Source of the DNA: Rudanella sp031411995
GTDB lineage: Bacteria; Bacteroidota; Bacteroidia; Cytophagales; Spirosomataceae
Length of the DNA: 64,000 bases
Reading direction: 5' to 3'
Assembly (NCBI GenBank): GCA_031411995.1
Contig: JANOCD010000025.1
Span: 1 to 64,000 of the forward strand
Part shown: piece after piece, positions 42,588-50,468 of the stretch
How positions within the stretch are numbered: position 1 is the stretch's first letter
Layout: each line of letters starts with the position of its first letter
The notes under the pieces: generated by a model
Database searches by the model: none
Told to the model about the DNA's origin: nothing
What the model saw: only the letters and a program-made list of their open reading frames with translations
Program-made: the position numbers and the translations under genes

Positions 42588-43850
42588 ATGAAAAAATTTC
42601 TGTCCCTCCTTTTTACGGCCATCATCATGGCAGCCTGCACGGGCCAAACTGACAAACCGCTCACAACCGGTATTTGGCGGGCCACCGTGCAAACCGCCGG
42701 GGGCGAACTGCCGTTTGGTCTTGATATTCAGCAGAGTGCCGACAAAAAATCGTTCTCTGTTCATGCTATCAACGGCAAAGAACGCTTGCCAATGGATGCC
42801 GCTACGTTTCAGAATGACACCCTGCGAATTCCTATGTCGTTGTTCGATTCGGAGATTATCGCCCGTGTCAGTGGTAACACCATGAAGGGAGTATGGCAAC
42901 GCAGGCGGCCCGGCAACCAGCTTCTGAGCATTCCGTTTGAAGCCCAACAGGGTCTGAAATACCGCTTTACGCCCGATGGTCGGCAAGCATCGGTGAACTT
43001 GACGGGTAAATGGAATACCCTGTTTCGCACACCCGACGGGAAAGATACGACGCTGGCCGTTGGCGTTTTCGATCAACAGGGCAGTACCATCACCGGCACC
43101 TTTCTGACCCCCACCGGCGACTATCGCTATTTGGCCGGCAACGTGGTGGGCGACAGTCTATTTTTGTCTTGTTTCGATGGCTCACACCTGTTTTTGTTCA
43201 AAGCGAAAGCCGATCCCAATCGCACCCTAACCGGCACGTTCAACTCCGGCCCCGATTACGTAGAAAACTGGACGGCCCGTTTTGATCCGAAAGCAACCTT
43301 GCCCGATGCAGCCAAACTGACCTATATAAAGCCCGGCCAAAAACTGGCTTTCTCATTCCCTGAACCGGATCGTGGCGACGGTGATGCGGCAACCCGACCG
43401 GGCAAAACCGTGTCGCTGGCCGATGCGCGTTTCAAAGGCAAAGTGACCGTGGTGCAGATTCTGGGATCATGGTGTCCCAATTGTATGGACGAAACAATGT
43501 TTCTGAGTCCGTGGTATAAAAAGAACCGCAGCCGGGGCGTGGAGGTCGTGGGGTTGGCATTTGAGAGATCGGCAGATATGGCAGAGTCAGGCCCCAAAAT
43601 TGAGCGCATGAAAACTCGCTTCGCCCTTGACTATCCGGTTGTTTTGGCTGGAGTAAACGACAAAGTCGAAGCGGCCAAAGCCTTGCCCGCCCTGAATCGG
43701 GTGGTGGCGTTTCCGACCACCCTGATCGTGGACAAAAAAGGGCAGGTGCGCCACATTCACACCGGGTTCAGCGGCCCCGGCACGGGCGTTTACTACGATC
43801 AGTTCGTGGACGAATTCAACCGGATTATTGATAAACTACTGGCTGAGTGA
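42588..43850 (+). CDS. Lipoprotein with TlpA-like thioredoxin domain
   Basis: A 420-residue periplasmic lipoprotein (KKFLSLLFTAIIMAAC, lipid Cys about 17). The first about 225 residues form an uncharacterised beta-rich domain (GIWRATVQTAGGELPFGLDI, GKWNTLFRTPDGKDTTLAVGVFDQQGSTITGTFLTPTGDYRYLAG). The C-terminus is a TlpA/ResA thioredoxin domain with active site W295-C-P-N-C299 in VQILGSWCPNCMDETMFL and the cis-proline region in RVVAFPTTLIVDKKGQVRHIHTG. Probably a thiol-disulfide oxidoreductase outside the cytosol. It precedes the repeat cluster and the ebo series; whether cotranscribed is open because three hairpins follow it. Confidence 0.92.
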   Translation: MKKFLSLLFTAIIMAACTGQTDKPLTTGIWRATVQTAGGELPFGLDIQQSADKKSFSVHAINGKERLPMDAATFQNDTLRIPMSLFDSEIIARVSGNTMKGVWQRRRPGNQLLSIPFEAQQGLKYRFTPDGRQASVNLTGKWNTLFRTPDGKDTTLAVGVFDQQGSTITGTFLTPTGDYRYLAGNVVGDSLFLSCFDGSHLFLFKAKADPNRTLTGTFNSGPDYVENWTARFDPKATLPDAAKLTYIKPGQKLAFSFPEPDRGDGDAATRPGKTVSLADARFKGKVTVVQILGSWCPNCMDETMFLSPWYKKNRSRGVEVVGLAFERSADMAESGPKIERMKTRFALDYPVVLAGVNDKVEAAKALPALNRVVAFPTTLIVDKKGQVRHIHTGFSGPGTGVYYDQFVDEFNRIIDKLLAE

Positions 43851-43852
43851 CG

Positions 43853-43969
43853 TGGTGGCAGGTCCCCAGACCTGCCACCATCGCGGTCCCCAGACCCCAG
43901 AGGAGCAAATAAGGCAGTGCGAAAAGGGGTCAGCGGACCCCTTTTCGGTCAGGTCGGGGGACCTGACCG
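43853..43969. repeat. Cluster of three REP-like hairpins
   Basis: Three consecutive stems: 43853-43863 with 43870-43880 (TGGTGGCAGGT/ACCTGCCACCA), 43921-43930 with 43937-43946 (GAAAAGGGGT/ACCCCTTTTC), and 43946-43954 with 43961-43969 (CGGTCAGGT/ACCTGACCG). Their loops or edges hold GGTCCCCAGACC-like words, so they look related. They fill the gap between the thioredoxin-like gene and the VTT gene and may attenuate transcription into the ebo series. Confidence 0.82.
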
Positions 43970-43988
43970 CACATGACCTAACTACCTA

Positions 43989-44651
43989 ATGACAAATAAC
44001 AAACTAACCTTTCCGGCCCTAATCAGCGTTTTGATGACGCTGGCTCCGCTGCTGACCAGTTCGTTTATTACGTATCAGGTGCTTGTGAATGAGCCGGTTC
44101 TGGCCCAGTTCACAGCGGCACAGTGGGCCATCATCACCCTCATTTGTGTGTTTACCTCGGCCTTCGCCATCACCCCTCCAACGTTTCTGGCTCTTGTGTT
44201 TGGTTATTTTTTGGGTTGGAATGCCTTATTACCCTTGTTCGCCCTAAACATGGCGGCCATTTTGTTCGTAAACATCGGCGTTCGGTGGTTCGATCAGGAT
44301 CGATTGCGGCATCAGCTCGAACAAAATCCCAAAGTCAGGCAAGTACTGGCGCGAATTAGCGAACAGGAACTTCGGTTCATTTTCTTTACTAAACTCTCGC
44401 CCGTTTTGCCTTTCGCGGTCACGAATTTGGTATTTGCTTTGTCGGGGGCGCGATTGCGGAATGTGCTATTGGGCGGTTTTTTAGGGATGGTTCCGCGCAC
44501 GGCTTTGGCGGTTTGGGCGGGGAGTCAAGCTCGCGAACTGCGTGTGTTACTGGATCAACCCAACTCCGGTGTCTGGACTCAATGGGCCATCATTGCACTC
44601 GTGGTGGTGTCGGTTGTCGGGTTGTGGCAAGTTTTGAAACGAGTAAAATGA
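43989..44651 (+). CDS. VTT (SNARE-associated/TVP38-TMEM64) family membrane protein
   Basis: A 220-residue integral membrane protein with about six hydrophobic segments. The VTT/DedA-like core is visible in TPPTFLALVFGYFLGWNALLPLFALNMAAILF and, later, RFIFFTKLSPVLPFAVTNLVFALSGARLRNVLLGGFLGMVPRTALAVWAGSQA, matching the F-x-x-R-xx-P-x-x-P type pattern of the family (here FFTKLSPVLP). Related proteins flip or move lipids, e.g. undecaprenyl phosphate in DedA members. It starts 10 bases upstream of eboB and takes the place where eboA would be expected. Confidence 0.85.
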   Translation: MTNNKLTFPALISVLMTLAPLLTSSFITYQVLVNEPVLAQFTAAQWAIITLICVFTSAFAITPPTFLALVFGYFLGWNALLPLFALNMAAILFVNIGVRWFDQDRLRHQLEQNPKVRQVLARISEQELRFIFFTKLSPVLPFAVTNLVFALSGARLRNVLLGGFLGMVPRTALAVWAGSQARELRVLLDQPNSGVWTQWAIIALVVVSVVGLWQVLKRVK

Positions 44652-44661
44652 CTTTTAACCT

Positions 44662-45597
44662 ATGAGCTCCTTCTTAGATACAATCCGGGGTATGTCGTTT
44701 TTCGATATGCACGTTCACATGATTTCGCGGACTACCGACGACTATCAGGCGATGGCCGACGCGGGCATTGTGGCGGTGCTTGAACCTGCGTTCTGGCTCG
44801 GTCAGCCACGCACCGGCGTTGACACCTTCCGCGATTATTACGCCAGTCTGGTTGGGTGGGAACGCTTCCGGGCTTCGCAATTCGGTATCCGGCATTACTG
44901 CACGATGGGCCTGAACTCAAAAGAAGCCAATCAGGAAGCTTTGGCCGAGCAGGTGATGGAAATTCTGCCCCTGTTTATCTATAAAGAAGGCGTGTTGGGC
45001 ATTGGCGAAATTGGTTTCGATGACCAAACTCCCGCCGAGGAAAAATATTACCGCGCCCAACTCGAACTGGCCAAAGAAGCCAACTTGCCCGTACAGATTC
45101 ACACGCCCCACCGCGACAAAAAACGCGGCACCACCCGCAGCATGGACATTGCCTTGGAACACGGCCTTGACCCCGGCATGGTGATCGTCGATCACAACAA
45201 CGAAGAGACCGTGCGTGAGGTGCTGGATCGGGGGTTCTGGGCGGGCTTCACCATTTATCCATTCACTAAAATGGGCAACGAACGCATGGTGGAAGTTGTC
45301 CGGCAATACGGCCCCGACCGAATCATGATCAACTCGGCTGCTGATTGGGGTATCAGCGATCCACTTGCCGTGCCCAAAACAGCAGCCCTGATGCTTGAAC
45401 GCGGCATCTCCAGAGAAACAGTCCGACTCGTGACCCTCGAAAACGCGGTGGCCGCCTTTGCACCAAGCGGCCAAATCAGCCTTGCCGACTTCGACCAACC
45501 TTTAGACATCGACCAAAGTCAACGCTTCAACGGCTCATCCATCCTGCGTGGTGGTCAGGCACCGAGGGTTGATAAGGATTCCAAAATTATTGAGTGA
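44662..45597 (+). CDS. eboB: EboB, TatD-family metal-dependent hydrolase
   Basis: A 311-residue amidohydrolase-fold protein. Metal ligands: FDMHVHMISR (HxH), GIGEIGFDDQTPAEEKYY (Glu), PVQIHTPHRD (His), MVIVDHNNEETV (His) and SAADWGISDP (Asp). With genes for a UbiA prenyltransferase, a dehydroquinate-synthase-like enzyme, a TIM barrel and a phosphodiesterase in this order, it is the EboB component of the ebo operon known from eustigmatophyte algae's endosymbionts, Bacteroidota and cyanobacteria, where it helps deliver a natural product (scytonemin monomer) to the periplasm. Exact reaction unknown. Confidence 0.93.
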   Translation: MSSFLDTIRGMSFFDMHVHMISRTTDDYQAMADAGIVAVLEPAFWLGQPRTGVDTFRDYYASLVGWERFRASQFGIRHYCTMGLNSKEANQEALAEQVMEILPLFIYKEGVLGIGEIGFDDQTPAEEKYYRAQLELAKEANLPVQIHTPHRDKKRGTTRSMDIALEHGLDPGMVIVDHNNEETVREVLDRGFWAGFTIYPFTKMGNERMVEVVRQYGPDRIMINSAADWGISDPLAVPKTAALMLERGISRETVRLVTLENAVAAFAPSGQISLADFDQPLDIDQSQRFNGSSILRGGQAPRVDKDSKIIE

Positions 45598-45686
45598 AAG
45601 AGCGAAAGAGTGAAAGAGTGCCTCCAGGTGCTTTTCTCGCTCTTTCGCTCTTTCACTCTTTCGCTCTTTCACTCTTGCGCTCTTTT
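45594..45686. repeat. Short-word palindrome at the eboB-eboC junction
   Basis: Built from the words GTGAAAGAG and GCGAAAGAG (left arm 45594-45620) and their complements CTCTTTCGC/CTCTTTCAC (right arm 45637-45686). The arms pair with small mismatches. It contains the eboB stop and the first about 31 codons of the predicted eboC frame. The right-arm words recur at 52461-52492, and one copy of the left word at 49073-49086. Confidence 0.88.
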
Positions 45687-46559
45687 ATACTTCCCCTCCT
45701 CCGCCTGACCCGCCCGGCTAATCTTGTTACGGCTGTTGCCGATGTGCTGGCAGGCATGGCCATTGCCGGTTATCTGAACCTGCCCGACGCAGCCCCGGCT
45801 CCAGTTGGCTGGCTGTGTTTGTCAACGGTTGGGTTGTATGGCGGGGGCGTGGTGTTCAACGATGTGTTCGACGCTGATTTAGATGCCATCGAACGCCCCG
45901 AACGCCCCATTCCAAGCGGGCAGGTAAGCCGGTCGGCGGCTACGACGCTGGGGATTTTGTTGCTGGTCGTTGGGATTCTGGCGGCATTCATGGTGAATCA
46001 AACGGCTGGTTTTCTGGCTATTGCCATTGCTGTTGCTTCTTTGGTTTATGACCGCTATGGTAAACACCATAACTGGTTGGGGCCGGTCAACATGGGGTTG
46101 TGCCGGGGCTTGAACCTGCTGCTCGGCATTAGTGTTTTACCCGAACAGGTGCAGCCGTGGGCCTGGCTTGGGCTGGTGCCGGTGGCCTATATTGCAGCTA
46201 TCACGGCCATCAGCCGGGGCGAAGTTCACGGGGGCGACACTCTCACGTTGCGGCTGGCGGGTTTGCTTTATGCAGGGGTGATTGGCGTGATTGCAGCCAT
46301 TGCACAGTCGCGGCAACAATTGGGAACGGCGTTTCCGTTTCTGTTGATCTTTGGATACTATATTTTTGTTCCGCTTTGGCGGGCTGTGCGCGAGCCGGTC
46401 GGTCGGAATATTGGCCTGGCCGTGAAAGCGGGTGTTTTATCACTGATAGTGATGAATGCGGCCTGGGTAGCGGGGTTTGCTTCGTTTCCGTTCGCGTTGC
46501 TGGTGATGTGTCTGTTGCCGCTCTCGCGTTTGCTGGCACGGGCTTTTGCGGTAACGTGA
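45594..46559 (+). CDS. eboC: EboC, UbiA-family prenyltransferase-like membrane protein
   Basis: A 321-residue UbiA-superfamily membrane protein with about eight helices. The first Asp-rich motif is NDVFDADLDAIERPERPIPSG; the second, normally Asp-rich, is VYDRYGKHHNWLGPVNMGLCRGLNLLLG, as in EboC relatives. Substrate unknown; in the ebo system a prenylated carrier is assumed. GTG 45594 overlaps the eboB stop as GTGA and is the only start upstream of LLRLTRPANLVTAV, where relatives begin; the intervening about 37 residues (KERKSERVPPG ... LRSF) are the translation of a palindrome and have no counterpart in the family. Confidence 0.93.
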   Translation: MKERKSERVPPGAFLALSLFHSFALSLLRSFILPLLRLTRPANLVTAVADVLAGMAIAGYLNLPDAAPAPVGWLCLSTVGLYGGGVVFNDVFDADLDAIERPERPIPSGQVSRSAATTLGILLLVVGILAAFMVNQTAGFLAIAIAVASLVYDRYGKHHNWLGPVNMGLCRGLNLLLGISVLPEQVQPWAWLGLVPVAYIAAITAISRGEVHGGDTLTLRLAGLLYAGVIGVIAAIAQSRQQLGTAFPFLLIFGYYIFVPLWRAVREPVGRNIGLAVKAGVLSLIVMNAAWVAGFASFPFALLVMCLLPLSRLLARAFAVT

Positions 46560-46587
46560 GTTTGTTATTTGTATTTTTAGACCCATT

Positions 46588-47751
46588 ATGAATCAACTAA
46601 ATCAGTCATTCAGTGTCCGGTTTTCGTATAGCGTTAGCTTCACCGACGGCCTGTTTGATTCGCATAATACCCTGTTCGCTGATTTTCTGGCCGGGCAAAG
46701 CTCAGAAGGCAACCGAAAAAAACTGCTCTTCGTGATCGACGAGGGCGTTTTGGCTACTTTCCCTGATCTCACCGAACAGATACGGGATTATTTTGCCCAA
46801 CGGTCAAACGTTGAATTAATCGCCGACCTGCTGACCGTTACCGGGGGGGAACCGGCCAAAAACGACCCCTCGCTGGTCGCAAAAATCGTTGATGCAATAG
46901 ACAGCTATGGCGTTGATCGTCACTCGTTTGTGGTGGGCATTGGCGGTGGATCGGTGCTGGATCTGGTTGGCTATGCGGCTGCCATTTCGCACCGGGGCAT
47001 CCGCCATATTCGGATTCCGACAACCGTTTTGTCGCAGAATGACTCCGGGGTTGGCGTGAAAAACAGTGTGAACTATCGGGGCAAAAAGAACTTCCTTGGC
47101 ACGTTTGCACCCCCGGTGGCCGTGTTCAACGATTTCCGTTTTCTCCGCGCCCTCGACATCCGCGACTGGCGGTCGGGCATGGCCGAAGCCGTGAAAGTGG
47201 CCCTCATTAAAGACCCTGCCTTTTTCGAGTGGCTCGAAACCAACGCCGAGGCTCTCGCCAACCGCGACGGGTTTGCCATGCAATACCTCGTTCACCGCTG
47301 CGCCGAACTGCATTTGCAGCATATTGCCAGTGGCGATCCATTCGAGCAAGGTTCCTCGCGCCCGCTCGATTTTGGGCATTGGAGTGCCCACAAACTCGAA
47401 CAACTTACCAACTTTTCGCTGCGTCACGGCGAGGCTGTTGCCATCGGTATGGCCCTCGATTGCCACTATGCCCATTTGATTGGCCTTTTGCCCGAAGCCG
47501 AGCTGAACCGTATCCTGAACCTGCTACAAACGCTTGGTTTCGCCCTGTATGACCCCGCTCTCGAACAAAATAATAGTGCAGGTATCTTGCGTGGCCTCAT
47601 CGAATTCCGCGAACACCTCGGCGGTCAGCTTACCATTCTGCTGTTAACGTGCATTGGCGAAGGACTGGAAGTGCACGAAATGGATGCGGACTTGGTGAGG
47701 CAGGCAATTGCCCAGTTATCAGTGAACAGCCAGCAACTAACAGTCAACTGA
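46588..47751 (+). CDS. eboD: EboD, 3-dehydroquinate synthase-like sugar phosphate cyclase
   Basis: A 387-residue enzyme of the dehydroquinate synthase/sugar phosphate cyclase superfamily. NAD loop FVVGIGGGSVLDLVGYAAAISHRG; substrate and metal residues in RIPTTVLSQNDSGVGVKNSVNY, GMAEAVKVALIKD (Glu), FGHWSAHKLEQLTNFSLRHGEAVAIGM (both His). The Asn/Asp pattern after LSQND differs from shikimate-pathway AroB, so a different cyclitol product is expected. EboD of the ebo operon. The C-terminal SVNSQQLTVN is derived from the palindrome at 47720-47839. Confidence 0.93.
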   Translation: MNQLNQSFSVRFSYSVSFTDGLFDSHNTLFADFLAGQSSEGNRKKLLFVIDEGVLATFPDLTEQIRDYFAQRSNVELIADLLTVTGGEPAKNDPSLVAKIVDAIDSYGVDRHSFVVGIGGGSVLDLVGYAAAISHRGIRHIRIPTTVLSQNDSGVGVKNSVNYRGKKNFLGTFAPPVAVFNDFRFLRALDIRDWRSGMAEAVKVALIKDPAFFEWLETNAEALANRDGFAMQYLVHRCAELHLQHIASGDPFEQGSSRPLDFGHWSAHKLEQLTNFSLRHGEAVAIGMALDCHYAHLIGLLPEAELNRILNLLQTLGFALYDPALEQNNSAGILRGLIEFREHLGGQLTILLLTCIGEGLEVHEMDADLVRQAIAQLSVNSQQLTVN

Positions 47752-47839
47752 CAGTGAACAGTGAGCAACCAACAGCCAACAGTGTTAGTTGCTCCTTGTA
47801 AAAAAAAACTGTTGGCTGTTCACTGCTCCTGCTCACTGT
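47720..47839. repeat. Short-word palindrome at the eboD-eboE junction
   Basis: Repeats of CAGTGAACAG and CCAACAG in the left half (47720-47783) and complements in the right half; the best stem is ACAGCCAACAGT (47772-47783) with ACTGTTGGCTGT (47808-47819). It includes the eboD stop and ends at the eboE ATG. Confidence 0.85.
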
Positions 47840-49084
47840 ATGAAGACTCCCCTAGGACACCTCGGCTATTGCACCAATATTCATGCGGGTGAGCATTGGC
47901 CCGACCATTTTTCGGCTCTGAAACAGGCTGTTCCCGAACTAAAAAAACGACTTTCGTCTGATGCGCCGTTTGGGTTGGGATTGCGCCTGTCGAATGTGGC
48001 GAGCGAGGAATTGGAACAGCCCGAAAATCTCATCGAATTTCAGCATTGGCTGGCCGATAATGACTGTTATGTGTTCACCATGAATGGTTTTCCGTATGGC
48101 GGTTTTCATAATACCGTTGTCAAAGACCAAGTCCACGCACCCGACTGGACAACTACTGACCGAGTTGACTATACCACGCGCTTGTTCCGTGTTCTGTCGG
48201 TTTTGTTGCCCGTCGATGAGTTGGGAAACTCGATCCCGGGCGGTGTTTCTACCTCGCCCCTGTCGTATCGGCACTGGTTCGATTGGAAGGAAGAAACCGC
48301 CCGCGATGCCGTTTTCACGCAAACAACGCAGCATATTCTGACCGTTGTAGCCGAACTGATCCGGTTGCATCGGAATACCGACCGGCTCATGCACCTCGAC
48401 CTCGAACCCGAACCCGATGGGGTCATCGAAACGTCGGACGAGTTCATTGCCTGGTACACCAATTACCTGCTGCCGATGGGCATCGAAACACTCAGCGAGT
48501 CGTTTGGAATGACCGACGAGGAAGCCGAAACCGCTATCTGTCAGCATGTTCGGTTGTGTTACGATGTGTGCCATTTTGCAGTGGGCTACGAACGGCCCGC
48601 CGATGTTCTGGCGAAAATGAAGGAATACGGCCTGCGGGTGGGCAAAATTCAAATCAGTGCAGCCCTGAAAGCTGAATTTCCACAGCCGGGGTCGCCCTCG
48701 ACTGCGGCTGGGCGGGAAGCTGTTCGGCAGGCGTTTGAGCGGTTCAATGAGCCGACTTATTTGCATCAGGTGGTGGCCCGGACCTATTCGGGTGAGCTGT
48801 TACGTTTCCCCGACCTGCCCGAAGCGTTGGCGGCCTTCGATGACACACATGCCGAGTGGCGTTCTCATTTCCACGTCCCCATTTTCGTGTCGGATTTTGG
48901 AGTATTGCAATCCACTCAGGATGACATTGCGACAACCATGAATTTGCTGACCCAACGGCCTTTCACCAATCAGATGGAGGTCGAAACCTACACCTGGGAG
49001 GTGCTGCCCGACGAGCTGAAACTGGGATTGGTGGACTCGATTGAACGAGAAATGAAATGGGTTCTAAATGTAGCGAAAGAGTGA
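47840..49084 (+). CDS. eboE: EboE, metabolite-traffic TIM-barrel protein
   Basis: A 414-residue protein of the xylose-isomerase-like TIM-barrel superfamily specific to ebo operons. Typical EboE opening GHLGYCTNIHAGEHWPDHF; NGFPYGGFH with conserved His; LMHLDLEPEPDGVIE (Glu/Asp), VRLCYDVCHFAVGYE (Asp, His) and VFVSDFGVLQSTQ-like end PIFVSDFGV. The first ATG is at 47840; the open frame upstream is palindrome sequence. The stop overlaps a GTG of eboF by GTGA. Role in the pathway inferred from conserved cluster membership; substrate unknown. Confidence 0.93.
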   Translation: MKTPLGHLGYCTNIHAGEHWPDHFSALKQAVPELKKRLSSDAPFGLGLRLSNVASEELEQPENLIEFQHWLADNDCYVFTMNGFPYGGFHNTVVKDQVHAPDWTTTDRVDYTTRLFRVLSVLLPVDELGNSIPGGVSTSPLSYRHWFDWKEETARDAVFTQTTQHILTVVAELIRLHRNTDRLMHLDLEPEPDGVIETSDEFIAWYTNYLLPMGIETLSESFGMTDEEAETAICQHVRLCYDVCHFAVGYERPADVLAKMKEYGLRVGKIQISAALKAEFPQPGSPSTAAGREAVRQAFERFNEPTYLHQVVARTYSGELLRFPDLPEALAAFDDTHAEWRSHFHVPIFVSDFGVLQSTQDDIATTMNLLTQRPFTNQMEVETYTWEVLPDELKLGLVDSIEREMKWVLNVAKE

Positions 49085-50442
49085 AAAAGACTGTAGTAAT
49101 CGACGTGGTGGGCCTGTCGTATTCGCTGATTGGCGAACACATGCCCTTTCTGAAAAACTGGATGGCCACCAAAGACCGGGCTACCATCGACCCCATGTTG
49201 CCCGCCGTGACCACTGCCGTGCAGTCAACTTATGTGACTGGAAAGTGGCCTAATGAACATGGCATTGTGGGTAATGGCTGGTATGACCACGACGATGCCG
49301 AAATCAAGTTCTGGAAGCAATCGAACCACTTGGTGCAGGGCGAAAAAATATGGGAACGCGCCAGGAAAATCGACCCGCACTTCACGGTTTCCAAAATGTT
49401 CTGGTGGTATAATATGTACAGTTCGGCGGATTTTTCGGTAACGCCCCGCCCGCAATACCTTGCTGACGGGCGCAAAATGCCCGACTGCTACAGCCAACCC
49501 GCCGACCTCCGCGACCGACTGCAAGCGGAACTTGGCACGTTCCCGCTGTTCCAGTTCTGGGGACCTGGAGCCAACATCGTCTCGACGCGCTGGATTGCCG
49601 ATGCGTCGATGCTGGTGGATAAATGGCACAACCCAACGCTGACACTGATTTATTTGCCGCATTTAGACTATTGTCTGCAAAAATTTGGCCTCGATTTTGC
49701 AAAAATTTCCACTGATCTTCAGCAAGTTGACAACGTTTGCCGCGACCTGATCCAATACTACGAAAAGCAGGGTGCCGAGGTGCTGGTATTGTCTGAATAT
49801 GGCATCACCAATGTGAGCAAGCCTGTTCACCTCAACCGGGTTCTCCGCGAAGCCAATCTGATTGCCGTGCGCGTTGAGCGTGGCCTTGAACTGCTCGATC
49901 CGGGTGTTTCGCGGGCGTTCGCCGTTGCCGACCATCAAGTGGCCCACGTCTATCTGAACGACAAAACCGTGATGGCGCAAGTGCGAACCCTGCTCGAAAA
50001 AACGCCGGGTGTGGAGTTGGTCCTGGACCGCGAACAACAAAAAGCCCACCACATCGATCACAAACGCGCTGGTGATCTGGTGGTTATGGCCTCCGCCGAC
50101 AGTTGGTTTACGTATTATTACTGGAACGACGACCGCGTGGCCCCCGACTTTGCCCGTTTGGTTGACATCCACCGCAAGCCCGGCTATGATCCCCTAGAGA
50201 TGTTTATGGACCCAAAAAATCCGCTGATCAAACTCCGGGCGGGCTATAAATTGCTCCGCAAAAAGCTTGGGTTCCGGTATCTGATGGACGTTATTCCGCT
50301 GGATGCCACCCTGATCAAAGGTTCACACGGGCGCGTTGGCACCGCCCCCCAACACCACCCGGTGCTGATTGGCACCGGTGTTGGCACCGGAAATGTGTCG
50401 GCAGTGGGGGTTTATGAAAAAATCTGGCAAACCCTTTCATAA
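49081..50442 (+). CDS. eboF: EboF, nucleotide pyrophosphatase/phosphodiesterase-like protein
   Basis: A 453-residue alkaline-phosphatase-superfamily enzyme (NPP-like). Metal and nucleophile residues: TVVIDVVGLSY (Asp), MLPAVTTAVQSTYVTGKWPNEHGIVGNGWYD (Thr nucleophile), IYLPHLDYCLQKFG (Asp/His), LVLSEYGITNV, VADHQVAHVY and KGSHGRVGTAPQHHPV (His). GTG 49081 (KKTVVIDVVGL) overlaps the eboE stop and fits the conserved N-terminus; ATG 49057 would add SKCSERV residues within eboE. Last gene of the ebo set; the exported-protein array begins 26 bases later. Confidence 0.93.
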   Translation: MKKTVVIDVVGLSYSLIGEHMPFLKNWMATKDRATIDPMLPAVTTAVQSTYVTGKWPNEHGIVGNGWYDHDDAEIKFWKQSNHLVQGEKIWERARKIDPHFTVSKMFWWYNMYSSADFSVTPRPQYLADGRKMPDCYSQPADLRDRLQAELGTFPLFQFWGPGANIVSTRWIADASMLVDKWHNPTLTLIYLPHLDYCLQKFGLDFAKISTDLQQVDNVCRDLIQYYEKQGAEVLVLSEYGITNVSKPVHLNRVLREANLIAVRVERGLELLDPGVSRAFAVADHQVAHVYLNDKTVMAQVRTLLEKTPGVELVLDREQQKAHHIDHKRAGDLVVMASADSWFTYYYWNDDRVAPDFARLVDIHRKPGYDPLEMFMDPKNPLIKLRAGYKLLRKKLGFRYLMDVIPLDATLIKGSHGRVGTAPQHHPVLIGTGVGTGNVSAVGVYEKIWQTLS

Positions 50443-50468
50443 GCCACTTATTGACGGTAAGTTGCATA

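Noticed and set aside
45594..45686. CRISPR-like array from the repeated GAAAGAG words
   Set aside because: The repeated unit is about 9 bases, without unique spacers, and the two halves are complementary, which marks a palindrome and not a CRISPR array.
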